Of a DNA stretch of 64,000 bases, positions 1 to 44,600 are shown piece by piece (positions within the stretch are counted from its first letter, which is position 1; the number at the start of each line of letters is the position of its first letter). Under the pieces are notes generated by a model. The model was not told the DNA's origin. It searched no databases and saw only the letters and a program-made list of their open reading frames with translations. The position numbers and the translations under genes are program-made. Origin of the DNA: Liolophura sinensis (Eukaryota; Mollusca; Polyplacophora; Chitonida; Chitonidae); the NCBI RefSeq assembly GCF_032854445.1, contig NC_088302.1:38692191-38756190 (forward strand), read 5' to 3'.

Positions 1-3000
1 GTAATATATCTTAGCCATATATATACAATGTATGTAGTTTAAATGATTTGTCTCCTGTTGTTTTTAAAACAGATGCTCTCACAGGCATTAATACTAACAA
101 AATCGCAAAAATTACAACAAACTGAATTTATGTAAAGTTTAATGGAAAGTTGCTATATAATTTACTTTTACATTACACAAATAACTCTGGTCACAAATTT
201 CCTGTAACAAGCACACCTTTACTTAATAACAGACCATCCAAGTTTCCCATTAATACTAGGCTAGGTTTAGAATAACACAAGTTACGTTACTGCCCAATAA
301 TTTACAGAGGTGTGGTTGTTTCTCAATGCAATACGAGTTTGTCGGTCCCTAAATGCAGCACATCTACACAACGGTATATACATGTGCAACGTTTTGAAAA
401 CAATACAGTATGTACTGCACAGTTATCGGCATTGTCTCTCTAATACATAGATACATGTGTGCCAATCTTTAAATGTACACTGAAATTAATCAGCAGAGTA
501 AGACAATGGCCTGAAAAAAAAAAAAAAAGAAAAAAGATGGACGAATCCAGGGCAGTTCTAACCTTATAAATAACCGACATTTTCTAAAATAAACAACCAA
601 ACCTCCCAGCCCCAAATTTAGACATTACTCATCTATTTTCAGAGAGTTTCATGTAATGATATGTTCATTCAACTGAGCATATGTGTACCTGTATATACTA
701 AGACCATGGAGTGAAAGGCGATACATTTTGTCAGGTAGAGTTGTCTTGCAAAAGATCAACAGTTGATGAAGTGAATGTTATACTGGAAAGTTTAAACAAG
801 GCCATCATGCTCATTTCAGCATCTGTCACATTTTAACAAAATATGTCCTCACATAAAACAAATATATTCAGTTTGGTGCAACTGCTGCGACTTCACCTGT
901 ACTCTATCAACTGCTCGGTGTCATCATTTCTTGTAGACGACAAAATCAACAGACAGATCACATCTGTTCAAAACAATGCACCCTTAACCATCCAGCGAGT
1001 TAATTTCATCCATCACTACCAGTTTCAAATATACAGAATTATTATCTGGACATCACTAAACCGTAAACAACAGCAAAACATATCCCTCGAAGCAGTTTAT
1101 CAATGTGCATCTAAATTTTACGGTTAACATGAACTCACTGGATGCAGTGGTATGCAATGACAGAGTTCTTACATGTTCTCATCAACTACATGTATGCCAG
1201 CTTGAAAGAAGCATGTCTGAGACTGTGGCCTGCTGCATGTGAGAAGTCACCAGTGTGTTGTTCCATTCAGACACAGCAAACTTTTCCATCTGTGTGTGTG
1301 TGTGTATCTTTGCCAGTGTGAATTGCCTTGTCTCACATGGGGTGAGATATCCCCACTGCCTATATATGGTATAGGGGTACATTGTGTTCAGTTACTGTAC
1401 ACGGCGCAATATGCGTACATATGCGTCGATCAATCATGTCAAGCGAAAGTTCAAATGAAGTCTACAAGTTCTGTGCTCCATCTTCCCTACCCTACATCAA
1501 CGATCACCACCTGCCTTACACCCTCATCTGTGTTGTCGAACCACAAATATGCAGAAAGGGGTACAAAAAGCAGAGGTTGATTAAATGATGAGATCGCATC
1601 AAAGTGGTGATAGCTGAGGCCAAGCGAGAGTTGTAATATGGGGGACATCGTCTAATCAAAGAAACCCGCCTTTGCGGGAATGCAACATTTCGTCTTGGAA
1701 ATTTACTCTATCGTCTAAACCGCAAAATCTCCTAAATTAAAACATCACTAAGACATGCAGTTTTAAACCTCCGCTGTAACTGAAGAGACAAAGCTAGAGT
1801 AAATCACAAATGATGTATTCTGCTTACCGAGCGGGAGATCGTACGTACGTCTGTAGAGTTCGCCTGCACACTGTTTACTGACTGCCATATGTAGGTGTGG
1901 CGGGCTGACCCCGGTCTATTGCCCATATATGGACCGTCTGTATAACTCAACCTTCCCGCTGCTGCTATGTATGGCCATGTTGAAAGTCAATCGCGAGCTG
2001 TTCAAAGATCATTCATATATATTTCCATTTCCGGTCATCTCCACGTTCTGTCACTGGCGAATACTCATAGACAGTCGTATCGACAGTGACGCATGTAATA
2101 TGTACATAAAAAAAACGCATAAAATTTCACTTAATTAGCCTGACGGTGAAGTTCGGGCGTTTTACAGCGGTATTCTCGTATATATATTTATATATGAGAA
2201 TACGGCTGTATCTGTATATTCTTTGTGTGTGTTTGTGTGTGTCGGTGCATAAAATAAACAACGTTCATTTCTACAGAAAATAATATGATAAATATTTGGT
2301 TTTATAATTATATTGATTAATTACACAGCCCAGGGACTACCAAGTAAGCCCCGAGATGAAGCTCTGGCTTTTCAGATTGTCGTATGAAATAGACTACATT
2401 TGGAAACTAAAATTATAAGTTGTCCTATGAGTTTTGGAAGGCCATGATTCAACAACATTCTTGTGCATAAAATATTTGGCCTAATAATACATAGGTGAAC
2501 AACCAATTTTGTCGGGGGAAACACGTATCTATAGATGTTCATTTATATGCTCCACTGTATACCCAAAATAAAATTTCTAAAGAGCCGATGGCTATTTCGC
2601 GATACGGCATAATACTTTATTTTTCGTTTTAAATGTACAAAATTGCAACAATATTAAATCAATTAATTTAATTTGTTCGGGGTTCCACACTATGTTGAAA
2701 GGCAGTCAGCTTATCGATCAGAGACCTATTTTCAAAATACTCTGATCGCATTTTTGCCCCGATCATAATAATAATAATAATAATGTATTATTAAAGCTAA
2801 TAATGTATGACGTCACACAGTAGCCGGCACTGGTTCCGATGGGAACGAATCTGTAGGACATGCCATTCGATAACCTACTCTCACAAATTATATCGTCCCC
2901 CATAACTGTGCTAGACAGACGTTCTTGTCGATTGTAAGAATGTATAGGCCTAGGGCCTATATCACTTTTTAAAATCTGTCGAAGGTATATAAGATATCAA

Positions 3001-3600
3001 CAAAATTTATATTAAATTCAGTTTTTTTTCATGTGAATATAGTGGTTTGTAAGTACATGCGTGTATATTATTTATTATAATGAAGTAAAATGAAGCTTGA
3101 TCGATCAAGGTGTGTACATGTATACATGTACGTATTACCCGTACATCACACGGACGTGCTTTGAAATCAAAGACGGGAACATGCAATAACTTTTCAAGGC
3201 AACATTTAAGTAAAGCCTACAAATTAAGGCTATATATGTGATAGTGACCTTCTCTTACTTTTCTTAGCAGTAATAATGGTTTTGACGTAGTCTATTGTGT
3301 AACCGAATTCATGATGAATTATACAGAGCTAATAAGTAATGTATAGCCTACAGATTAATCAACACAGCTGGCTGTATATAAGTAGACTGGATATTAATGA
3401 AACAGTATTTCAAAAGCGTTTAATATCTACACTGGTCAATCTGCTAATGCATAGATGTTCTGCATGCTAAATCCTGGCATAAACAGCACACCGTTTGCAT
3501 TTGCTGCATGAATATAGCAACTACAGTATGAAGGACGACGTCTTTGTCGCGGCTTCTCAGTTGCTGAGGGCATTTTAGGCCCTGCAACCTGGATACGGTT
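1..3600. other. AT-rich stretch without a recognisable gene
   Basis: I see no protein family on either strand here. The open frames are short, unrelated to anything I recognise, and lack a splice context. The stretch holds an (ATA)n run near 2766-2784, a (GT)n run near 2223-2240, several small palindromes (listed separately) and a full CRE-like TGACGTCA at 2808-2815. It could be the 3' UTR or flank of a gene left of the window plus the distal OGT promoter, but nothing in the sequence proves this. Confidence 0.6.
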
Positions 3601-4036
3601 TTGTAATTCTTCTTTTTAGAGTGTTTCGTTCCGTTTTAAAGATACAAAGGTGACATGTGTTTACTAGTTAGTATAAAATACTACCTAAAGAGTGTTTCAC
3701 CGGTACAGTGTAAACTTCATGATGTCAAGTTTATCGAGGAACAATATCCTCGATCCAGGACCGCCATACTTATGATGATGACGTCACACGTTGCAATTCT
3801 GCAATATCAGGCGAGGAAGAAGGAAGCCGAAATTCGCACATCGTTGTCTGTAAATTTTAGGATAGCGTTTGCCTCTCGTGGTGAAAAAACACTAATTCGT
3901 TCTAAGTGGCTTCCTTGCCCATTTAGATGTAGCGTTGTATCAGACTGGGGTGTTTTTACGATTTGGACATTGTTCCTTGAAGATTTTTTTTGAGACGTGT
4001 GCGATCCATATTTCGGGATCGCCGCCATCTTGACGA
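3600..4036 (+). promoter_or_regulatory. OGT: OGT promoter and 5' UTR region
   Basis: This is the region just upstream of the first OGT coding exon. It is richer in CpG than the DNA to its left. A perfect palindromic CRE-like TGACGTCA lies at 3779-3786. A YY1-type motif, GCCGCCATCTTG, lies at 4021-4032, a few bases before the upstream in-frame ATG. In many metazoan housekeeping genes this motif sits at the transcription start or in the 5' UTR. No TATA box stands out. Open frames on both strands here look fortuitous. The transcription start is not determined. Confidence 0.5.
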
Positions 4037-20900
<16,864 letters not shown>

Positions 20901-21205
20901 CTTTGTGAAAAAGTGAATCAGGAACAGTGAAATGTGTTCACAAAAATCTGGCATGTAAACACCAGTTAGAGCTCCGTTTGCAGTGGAAGTCTTGTGTTGT
21001 CACTTAACAGTCTTTTATTTATTTGTAAATAATTAGGCAGGAACAGACGCATTTGGGTTTTTTCTTTTATTCAGGGTGAACACTTTACTCTCCACTGGTC
21101 TTTGTTTTTAACCTCTGTTGACTGATGCCAATTGTGATTTAATAGTGCAGAATGAGACTAAGTGATACTGATCTACTTTGCTAATTTAGGGGCTTTGATA
21201 TATAA

Positions 21206-21239
<34 letters not shown>

Positions 21240-21560
21240 TGTAAATAGCCAGTCATCTTCGGTACTTCATTATGTTTGTTAAATAGCCAGTTACATTGCG
21301 GTGTACAAGGCTGTTAAAGTCTATAAGGAGGTAGCACATTATTGGGGACATTTTTGTTTATTTCTGAAAACCACGTTAACTTCAACGGGTACAGGGGTGG
21401 GGAATATATAGGCTTTCTGTCATTTGTAAATATTCACCAAGCGTACACATAGCTACGTAGTACGTCTATGCTGATTGGGGATCAGTGGATTTGGTTTGTC
21501 ATTGGGGTTGCTCATTTGATTTGTCCAGTGGAATCCAATAAATTTTGTCCTATTTTGAAT
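20901..21560 (+). other. OGT: OGT 3' UTR and polyadenylation signal
   Basis: The stretch after the TAA at 20898-20900 leads to a canonical AATAAA at 21537-21542, followed by a T/G-rich run. This fits a 3' UTR of about 650 nt. It includes a (TA)n microsatellite at about 21209-21235. The cleavage site is inferred. Confidence 0.7.
21209..21235. repeat. (TA)n microsatellite
   Basis: A run of at least twelve TA dinucleotides within the OGT 3' UTR. Its length is likely to vary between individuals. Confidence 0.9.
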
Positions 21561-22082
21561 CTTGTTTAAAATCAGATCTTTTGTTTAGCGCATCTACGGT
21601 TTCAAACCTACATGTAGAAAGGCATGCTGCACCATATACATATTCATTTCATTGATTGAGGCAAATGCCGCAATTCAGAAAATGTACAAACGGATACAAA
21701 GGTTGAATTACTGAATGACCTAGTTCAGACTAACCTGTAACTAGGTTGAACTACCTGCAGTGTTAAGTTCGCATAACACATTCCTGTCCGTAACAATGGG
21801 GCCCAAAGCTATGTTCTTCGATTCTTTCCTTTATTACGTCATGAATGCGAGTGAATTTGATGCAAATCTCTCTCCAATGCATGATTGCACCTTACATGAA
21901 TTTCACCCGGCATTTACAAAGCGAAACAAATCTTTTGATCCTTGGGTCAAATGCACAAATATAGTGGTCATGCTCTTTTAGTTAATATGGAATGAAGCTT
22001 TTCCAAGATGGCATCCCTTTGCATAAATGCACTGAACCCTATATGTCACTGACTTCTCCTACTGCCAGTGTGTCCTCGCAAA

Positions 22083-22303
22083 GGGGTCCTGCGTGGTTAA
22101 CGTGCCAGAGTGTTGTATTGACCCTGAAGCCTCTCACCAATGCAGTTCATAATGGCTCATAATGGCTTTCACTCCAGCAGTATGTGGGATCAACCTGCAG
22201 GTGATTGTGGGTTTTCACCAGGCTTTGTCCAGTCTCCTCCCACCGTAATGCTGGCCACAAGAACATATTCTTGAGTACAGCTTAAAACAGCAATCGAATA
22301 ACT
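22083..22303 (+). mobile_element. SINE family A copy, near full length, intergenic
   Basis: The order of blocks follows the full-length copy: head with 'cctctcaccaatgc', body 'cctgcaggtgattgtgggtt', 'cctcccaccgtaatgctggc', and end 'tattcttgagtacag...'. It is strongly diverged, with a small internal duplication around 'cataatggct'. It lies between the tail-to-tail OGT and HSPA4. Confidence 0.7.
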
Positions 22304-23850
22304 AAGTCCTAGCAATGTGTTTCACAGTGTTGTTCCTATGTAGACACTCTACACTGTAATCATATGAATAGATACAAAAAACTATTTGTAACCACTTCAC
22401 AAGTTCGTCATTTTTAGCACTTCTAATCTAAATCAAGGACATTTTTCTACAAAAAGAGAAATTTCTCCATTAAGATGTAAATCTCGTGCCAGTTTACAAA
22501 GGAAAGCAAATATGGACATTCATGGGTCTACAGTTCACTCCATCTATGTGAACAAGTATTTTGAAACTATGTCTCAAGTCTAGAACAAAAAACAGTCCAG
22601 TATATACAAGGTGACTCAAAACTCAACCCTGGATCTGTAAATCGTTACGATGAAGCCACATACTGATTTGAAGTTCAAAATGACAAACTGTTCTTAAAAA
22701 TGTCTCGAGACTGAAAGGCCATAATTATGTTTAAAATAGATGAAAACTGTCTGAAACTCCAACGTGATCAATAACTCATCATGGTGAAGCGGTAAACCAG
22801 GTTTCAATTCAGTGCATAGTACCCTATTGAAAAAGAATTTGAAAACCTTTCATGTCAGAGGTGTAAACCTGCAAAAATTTCAGCTCAATACATACAGCAT
22901 TCAGACATTATCTTAACATGGATTCTAAATACACAAAAAAGATGTAAAGGTAAATGAATTTTCACAATTAATGGTGATCAATATGCTCAGACCATCTGCA
23001 ATGGATGCTCATGTAATTGGGGGTCTACATATATACAAAGGCTTAGATTTTAGGTCCATTTCACTCTTCGCAGTTTAACTTTCAGAAAAACAAATAGGGC
23101 CGATTCCATAAAGTCAAAATTTTAAAACTCTGTACGATGCTTTTCATACTGGAAGTTGAAATTTGGACACACTTGTCTATAGACAACATCTATGAGGACA
23201 AAATTTTAATTTCTACAGCCCCAAAACAAGCTTTCAAATCGTATTTCAAATTTTGACCTGTCTGAAATGGTTTGGTGGAGTCCGCCCATGTACTCTTCCA
23301 CTTACTAACCCAGAACTTACACTTTTTAGAGTGTCCTATCCTTGGGTCAAAGCTGTTCTGAACCAGAACAGGTTTCCTAAAAAGACTTCACATCACAGTT
23401 ATTTGTCGATAAATTAAGACAATAACATCTTCCGTACTAGCTACACTCAACAGTGTCCGCAAGGAAAAAAATAACAGGTGGAACAGCTGGGTTGAAACCA
23501 AGATGTAGATTTTTATATGTGTGATTGACAACTTTCATAGATTTGTTTATTTTAAAAATGAACAGAAGGAACTGAAGGGAACTGAAGGCAACTGTTGTGA
23601 AAAAACACTTCGGGATGAATACTCCTGGCAAAGGAGTCCTATGATTCCAAAATAGATTGAGAAATTCAGATGCCATGTGAGTGCATATACATCAGTTCAC
23701 AGTGACGTTATGGTCTTCATTATTCCCGCATAATGAAGTGATAAGAATTCAGAATTACTTAATTTAGATTATGAGAAGCCTATTTTCGTCACACGCACCT
23801 TCAGGCTTTCAATCAGAGGTATGATATGCTGGCAATGTTCAAAATTATAA
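22304..23850. other. Intergenic, nothing recognised
   Basis: AT-rich DNA downstream of OGT. The open frames are short and unlike any known family, and no splice-linked coding was found on either strand. It could contain a distal OGT or HSPA4 3' UTR. Confidence 0.55.
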
Positions 23851-23852
23851 GT

Positions 23853-24082
23853 GTGGCCGGCTGGTCTCCATGAGCTCTATGGTTAGCATGCCAGGAGCCT
23901 CAAACCACTGATGTTGCTGGGAGTTAAGCCCAGATCATGCTAGCTTAGTCTTTGGTCATACATGGGAAGGTCTGTCAGAAACCTGCGGATGGTTGTGGGT
24001 TGTCCCTCAGGCTCTACTGGGCTTCTCTCACCATAATGATGGTGAAATATTCTTGAGTATGACGTAAACACAAATCAAATAA
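23853..24082 (+). mobile_element. SINE family A copy, intergenic
   Basis: Near full length and diverged: a head with 'gttagcatgccaggagcc', a B-box-like 'gggagttaagccc', body 'aacctgcggatggttgtggg', and end 'gaaatattcttgagtatgac' with an A/T tail. Confidence 0.75.
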
Positions 24083-24360
24083 GTTTGGCCAGTTACTCAG
24101 AAGTGTACTACCAGCCAGGCTTAAATTTTAATACCAGTCTCGTTCTAATAAAAAGGAATGCCGCTTTGACCCGGACTAAAATTAATGGGGAGGTGGCATA
24201 TTTGTTAATCCTGTGAGGTCGCGCTAGTGTGAAGCAGGACATTAAGCCATTGTTGTGTCAAAAACAGATTGTAGCCCAACATCTACAAAGTTACAATGTA
24301 TTAGTTTTATTAGTATTCTAACATGCTGTCTTTAATCTGACGTCTCCATGCGTTTCCATC

Positions 24361-24468
24361 CTGGGCTCTGTATGGTTCCCCCCATCCCCCCATAATGCTG
24401 GCTGTTGTTGTATAAGTGAAGTATTCTTTTTAGTATGGCGTAAAACACCAAATAAATAAATTAATTAA
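24361..24468 (+). mobile_element. SINE family A copy, 5'-truncated, intergenic
   Basis: Starts at 'ctgggctctg', continues with 'cataatgctggctgttgttg' and ends with 'ggcgtaaaacaccaaataaa' plus an AT tail. It represents the 3' half only. Confidence 0.75.
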
Positions 24469-24643
24469 TGCGTCATTAGGATGGGATGAGGAAGGGATAT
24501 TTGACATCAAGGTCCTGCTGCTGGGTATTTGACCTGTCCCCATCACTCAGCTAAAGGTTTAACACATTTTTCCAACTCGCCTTTATAGTGCCTTCAGAAA
24601 CAAATAAACTTTACAAATATCCAAACTGAGCTTTATAAGTTAT

Positions 24644-24649
24644 TTTATT
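24644..24649 (-). other. HSPA4: Candidate HSPA4 polyadenylation signal
   Basis: AATAAA on the minus strand, about 770 nt past the HSPA4 stop codon. It is the most plausible signal seen for this gene, but there is no independent evidence of cleavage. Confidence 0.35.
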
Positions 24650-25200
24650 ACTTGTCCAGGTATTACCATCAATCAACATTGCAATATTTAAGCAGACTAA
24701 CTAGAACAAAAGCCTCTGCTTTGAATGGGTATGAACAATTCCCATATGCTTTCCCCTGCTCACCATATTAATTTATCCCTGCCATCGATCAGAAGTTGCA
24801 GAATGTGCAGTGTTGTAGTGAGTAATGCTAAACAGTGCTGCTACTCCAGGCTGCGTCCAATGCTGGAGGAGAACCAGTACAAACATGAACAACTAATGAA
24901 CATCAAAACAATACTATACAAGTATACAGATGTCAAAACAATGACGACAGTGAGCAATCAGAAGAACCTTGGCTGAAAACACCTAGAAAACGACAAGAGT
25001 TTGTACAAGTGATCCATACCATTCAATACTCGGTAGCAGTACATTGGGAGTTTATCATAGTCCACGGCCACGATGGCAGCCTATAGTCACGTGATGTTTT
25101 TTACTTTTGCTTTGGGGTTTAATTAACTTTTACAAACTGATGAAGATTAGCACTTATAGACAATAAATAGAGGAATTATACATCAAGGGGAGTAATTGAA

Positions 25201-25220
25201 CATCCATCCATCCATCCATC
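25201..25220. repeat. (CATC)n microsatellite
   Basis: Five tandem CATC units in the likely HSPA4 3' UTR. Confidence 0.85.
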
Positions 25221-25420
25221 GATATATCCTGTCACGCATCTCTGTATTGTTCAGAGTTCACCGGAGATGTCACCTGTCACCTAGTCGAGTTCTCCACACC
25301 CCATCCCCTAGTGTGCTTCTCACCCACCCGCCTGCCCTACGGCTGCAGTGTGCAACTGTCTATAACCTGTAACTGTCCTGTTCCCAGACACCTAATTCAA
25401 TAGCTTAAGTCCTGCAGATG

Positions 25421-40968
<15,548 letters not shown>

Positions 40969-41097
40969 CTATATAGGTTTAGACGCAAATTTCCAGAACG
41001 ATCGCCCGGTGAACTTTCGGGAAATGTACACACGTGAATTAGAGGACTGTGATCTGCGCATGTGTCAAAAGCCCAAATCGCGCTACCTGCGCATGCG
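40969..41097 (-). promoter_or_regulatory. HSPA4: HSPA4 heat-shock promoter: HSEs, TATA-like box, NRF1-like site
   Basis: On the HSPA4 strand, a TATA-like TATATAG lies at 40975-40969, about 80 bp before the ATG. Upstream are TTCCAGAA (40991-40998) and a perfect three-unit heat-shock element, GAAnnTTCnnGAA (41011-41023). This spacing fits HSF1-driven promoters. A palindromic CACGTG E-box lies at 41031-41036 and an NRF1-like TGCGCATGCG at 41088-41097. HSF binding is inferred from the consensus nGAAnnTTCn, which is long established for this factor. Confidence 0.75.
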
Positions 41098-41399
41098 AAA
41101 GTCAGCAGGTTGTAATAAATATCAAAATATTTATAATTTTATTTGTTTCTTATAAACATTTGATGTTATATTTATAGTAAATGGACCTTAGTTAGGTTAT
41201 TAAGTCAGATGCACGAGTACAGCTCTTCAAAAGCAGAAATGTCTTTTATTTTTTTTGCATTTCCTTTTTTTCTCAACCAAACGGTCGTTAATTACACAAC
41301 AATAACACCTTTATTCAATAAAACAATCAAGGTGATAGTATACTTTACTACCTTTTTGATGCAAACCGACTAAAACTCAAAGACGACTCAGCAGGGTTT

Positions 41400-41611
41400 T
41401 GTCCAATCACGTTAGAACGAGGCCTTTTGTCCGGTGCTCACATTGACCTGTCAAGTCGAGGCGCGTCTTTTCCAAACGTTTGAAAGTGAATGCTATAAGA
41501 TGAGAGCGATGGACTTGTTGTGACATTACCCTTGACTAGCTTCGATCAGGCAACAAATCAAACACCTTATCGATGAAAACAAGTGTCTGATCAAGATTTA
41601 CACGCTATACG
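41400..41611 (+). promoter_or_regulatory. PLK4: PLK4 proximal promoter region
   Basis: The last 210 bp before the PLK4 ATG have a CCAAT box (41403-41407), a GGCGCG E2F-like core (41460-41465) and a CHR-like TTTGAA (41479-41484). CCAAT plus CHR is typical of cell-cycle promoters, but the spacing is not canonical for CDE/CHR, so the call is tentative. The region is shared head-to-head with HSPA4. Confidence 0.4.
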
Positions 41612-44600
41612 ATGGCTGATTTGTTCGGCATGGGCGAGAAAATCGAGGTAGGTGCATCACAAATATCGTTTGTTGTGTTGTTGTTGTTGGACTTAACATG
41701 CCTGGTCGTGATCTGGTATATCCCGCTCTAAAGATTGTCCGTACGATCAGTGTTGCACAACTTGAACAGAGTTTTCCGACTTTGTTAATGTAAAAATTCA
41801 TGTTTCACTTTTGAGAACGACAAGGTGGAACGTTCCAAAGTGTTGTCATATTTCTACCGGTGTTGTGCACTTGTGTATTTTCAAGAAACACAGTAACTAC
41901 AGAATGCCGTCACCTGGAATATGTCATGTAAACATATTGACACATGTGCATGCTGTGATTTGTAGCTTTATATTTCTTTTTCTTTCTTGCTGTTGCATCC
42001 TTGCTTCAATATGATTGTCTACTTTGATGTCACAATAACATACTTATGCAATTTACATTTCAGGATTATCAGGTTTTGAATCTCCTGGGGAAAGGTGGAT
42101 TTGCCTGTGTGTACCGAGCAATTTCCAATAAGACAGGACAAGAAGTAGGAATTAAAATGGTACGCATTTAGCCTATTTTAAGATTTAATTTCAAACAAAT
42201 TTAATACGCAAATTTTAAAGGAAATATTAAGTTGAAATGTTTACAGATACTGACAGGAGCTAAAATACATACATGTAAGTCTGCTGAATACTTAAATTTT
42301 GCACTGTTAAATATCTTTCTTCTTAATGCAGTTTTTATGACTATGTACTCTATAATTTTGTACTGGTTGTTTATTTTTACTAGATTGACAAGAAACTAAT
42401 GAAAGCTGCTGGAATGGTTGCTAGAGTGAAAAAAGAAGTAGAAATTCATTCCAGATTAAAGCACCCTTCAATATTAGAGGTATGTCAAGACAGGTTGTTC
42501 CACATCTCCTGCTTCATTATGGATAGTTTTTTTATTGCAAAAATAAAAGTAGCACATATACTTTTTGTATATATAATTATCATGCATAAGTTGCCATTGC
42601 CTGGAAGTCAAGTAACACATCACAGTTAGTCATGTAATTTAATTAATATTCATTAAGATTATGAGATATTCAAGATAAAAGAGTACTTGCAAAAAGGTGT
42701 TTGTTAGATGATTTTCTCAAATAGATGAATTTGTTATGAACACCTATTGCTTTGTTTCATTTACAGCTGTATAATTACTTTGAGGATAGCCATTATGTGT
42801 ACTTGGTTCTGGAGTTAGGTCACAATGGGGAACTGCACAGATATTTGAAGAATAACTGTAAAGTGCTAACTGAGGATGAGGGTGAGTAACATTCCTGGTG
42901 TATTTCTCATGCAGTTTAATTAGCGCACTAATTAGTGAGATTCCATAGATCAAAGAACAGGTCAACTGATGGTCAAGTAATGAGAGTTCAGGCATGCCCT
43001 GGTTACAGCAGCATGTTAGGGCATATGTAATAACCCCACCCCACCTACCTACCCACCTATGTACTCAACAGAACAATAGCTTACCCTTATCCCACTCCCC
43101 CTCCCAGATATAAACTCACACTGTTATGTACATGTTGTGTGATATATTCTTCAGTGTAGGCACAGGTTTCAGCATGATTTTCCAATTTCCCTTATTTAAT
43201 GCCATCCGCAGATTAGACTAGGTCAGGTCATAGGTCAGCCACATTGGGGTAAGGTCATATTAAGAGATAACATTCTTGAAAAAGTACACTTCATGATAAA
43301 ATATACTTTACTTAGACTATTTTTGTGGGATAATATTGTGGTTTACAATTTAAGCATTTTTAAAAAATTTTTTATTTAATATTTTTTCATTATAAATTGA
43401 CATTTAGTTAACAACTTGCCTAACGTGTATTTATGTATATATTTATATCTGATCTTTCCAGCTCGCCATTTCATGAAGCAAATTGTCCAGGGATTACTTT
43501 ACCTTCATTCACACGGCATTCTTCACAGAGACCTGACTTTGGCTAATCTGTTACTTACTCGAGATATGAATGTCGTAAGTACTCTTTGAAAGTATAAATA
43601 TCATCTTATCTACGAAAGTTTTTTTGAAGCCTACATCTAAGTACTAACCCTCCACAGTAAGAGTAAGAAGTGGCCTTTACATGGTCAGTCATATGTTAGA
43701 TTATGGTGTTTCATTTTGTGTTCGACAGCAGGCTAACTGTGACCTATACTTGTTTTTGTTTGTAGAAAATAGCAGACTTTGGTCTGGCTACTCAACTCAG
43801 CGTACCAGATGAGAAACACTTCACCATGTGTGGCACACCAAACTATATTTCACCGTGAGTAGTACGAGTTGACATTTCTCAGTTGGTGAAAACTGCAAAC
43901 TATTAAAGTACACTTTCTTATTTGTCAGTTGGTATTCTTACTGAACTACTGCTGTACTAAAACAGTGGGACAGTCTGCAAGTCCTGTTCCCACAACTTTC
44001 TCTTATGCCCAGAGTATTCTTTGGTTGACAGTTTGCACTCAGCTTAACACACTTGATTATGTTGCAGTGAAGTGGCCATGAGGACAGCTCATGGTCTGGA
44101 GGCAGATGTCTGGTCCCTAGGCTGTATGCTATACACCTTCCTGGTGGGGAAACCCCCTTTTGATACAGATGCTGTGAAGAGCACCTTGAACCGAGTGATA
44201 TCAGCAGAGTATGAGTTACCAGATCACCTTTCACCAGAGGCAAAAGATCTTATCCAGTCATTACTGAAGAAAAATCCCAAGGAACGTCTTTCTTTGGGAG
44301 GCTTTATGGACCATCCTTTCATGACCAAAGAAGTAGATTTTAAAAATAATTCAAATCAGGTAAGAATTTGGATTAAGAAACCTAATTTTATGTCATTTTC
44401 GTTATTTTCTTATATCATTCATTAGTGTATGGGGCTCATGCCTTAATTTTTTCTGTAAATTCCACAATTTATTTTCGTGAAACTTGGTAGCTAATTCAGT
44501 ACATTTTCCTTTTTAGCATTCTGTGGAGGCTTCCATGGACAGTGGGAGGGGCACGATGGCCACAACAACATCATCATCCAGAGTGACCACTTACAGCAAA

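Noticed and set aside
843-2138. Short open frames of 60-113 aa in the left flank
   Set aside because: No homology that I recognise, no splice partners, and AT-rich or microsatellite composition.
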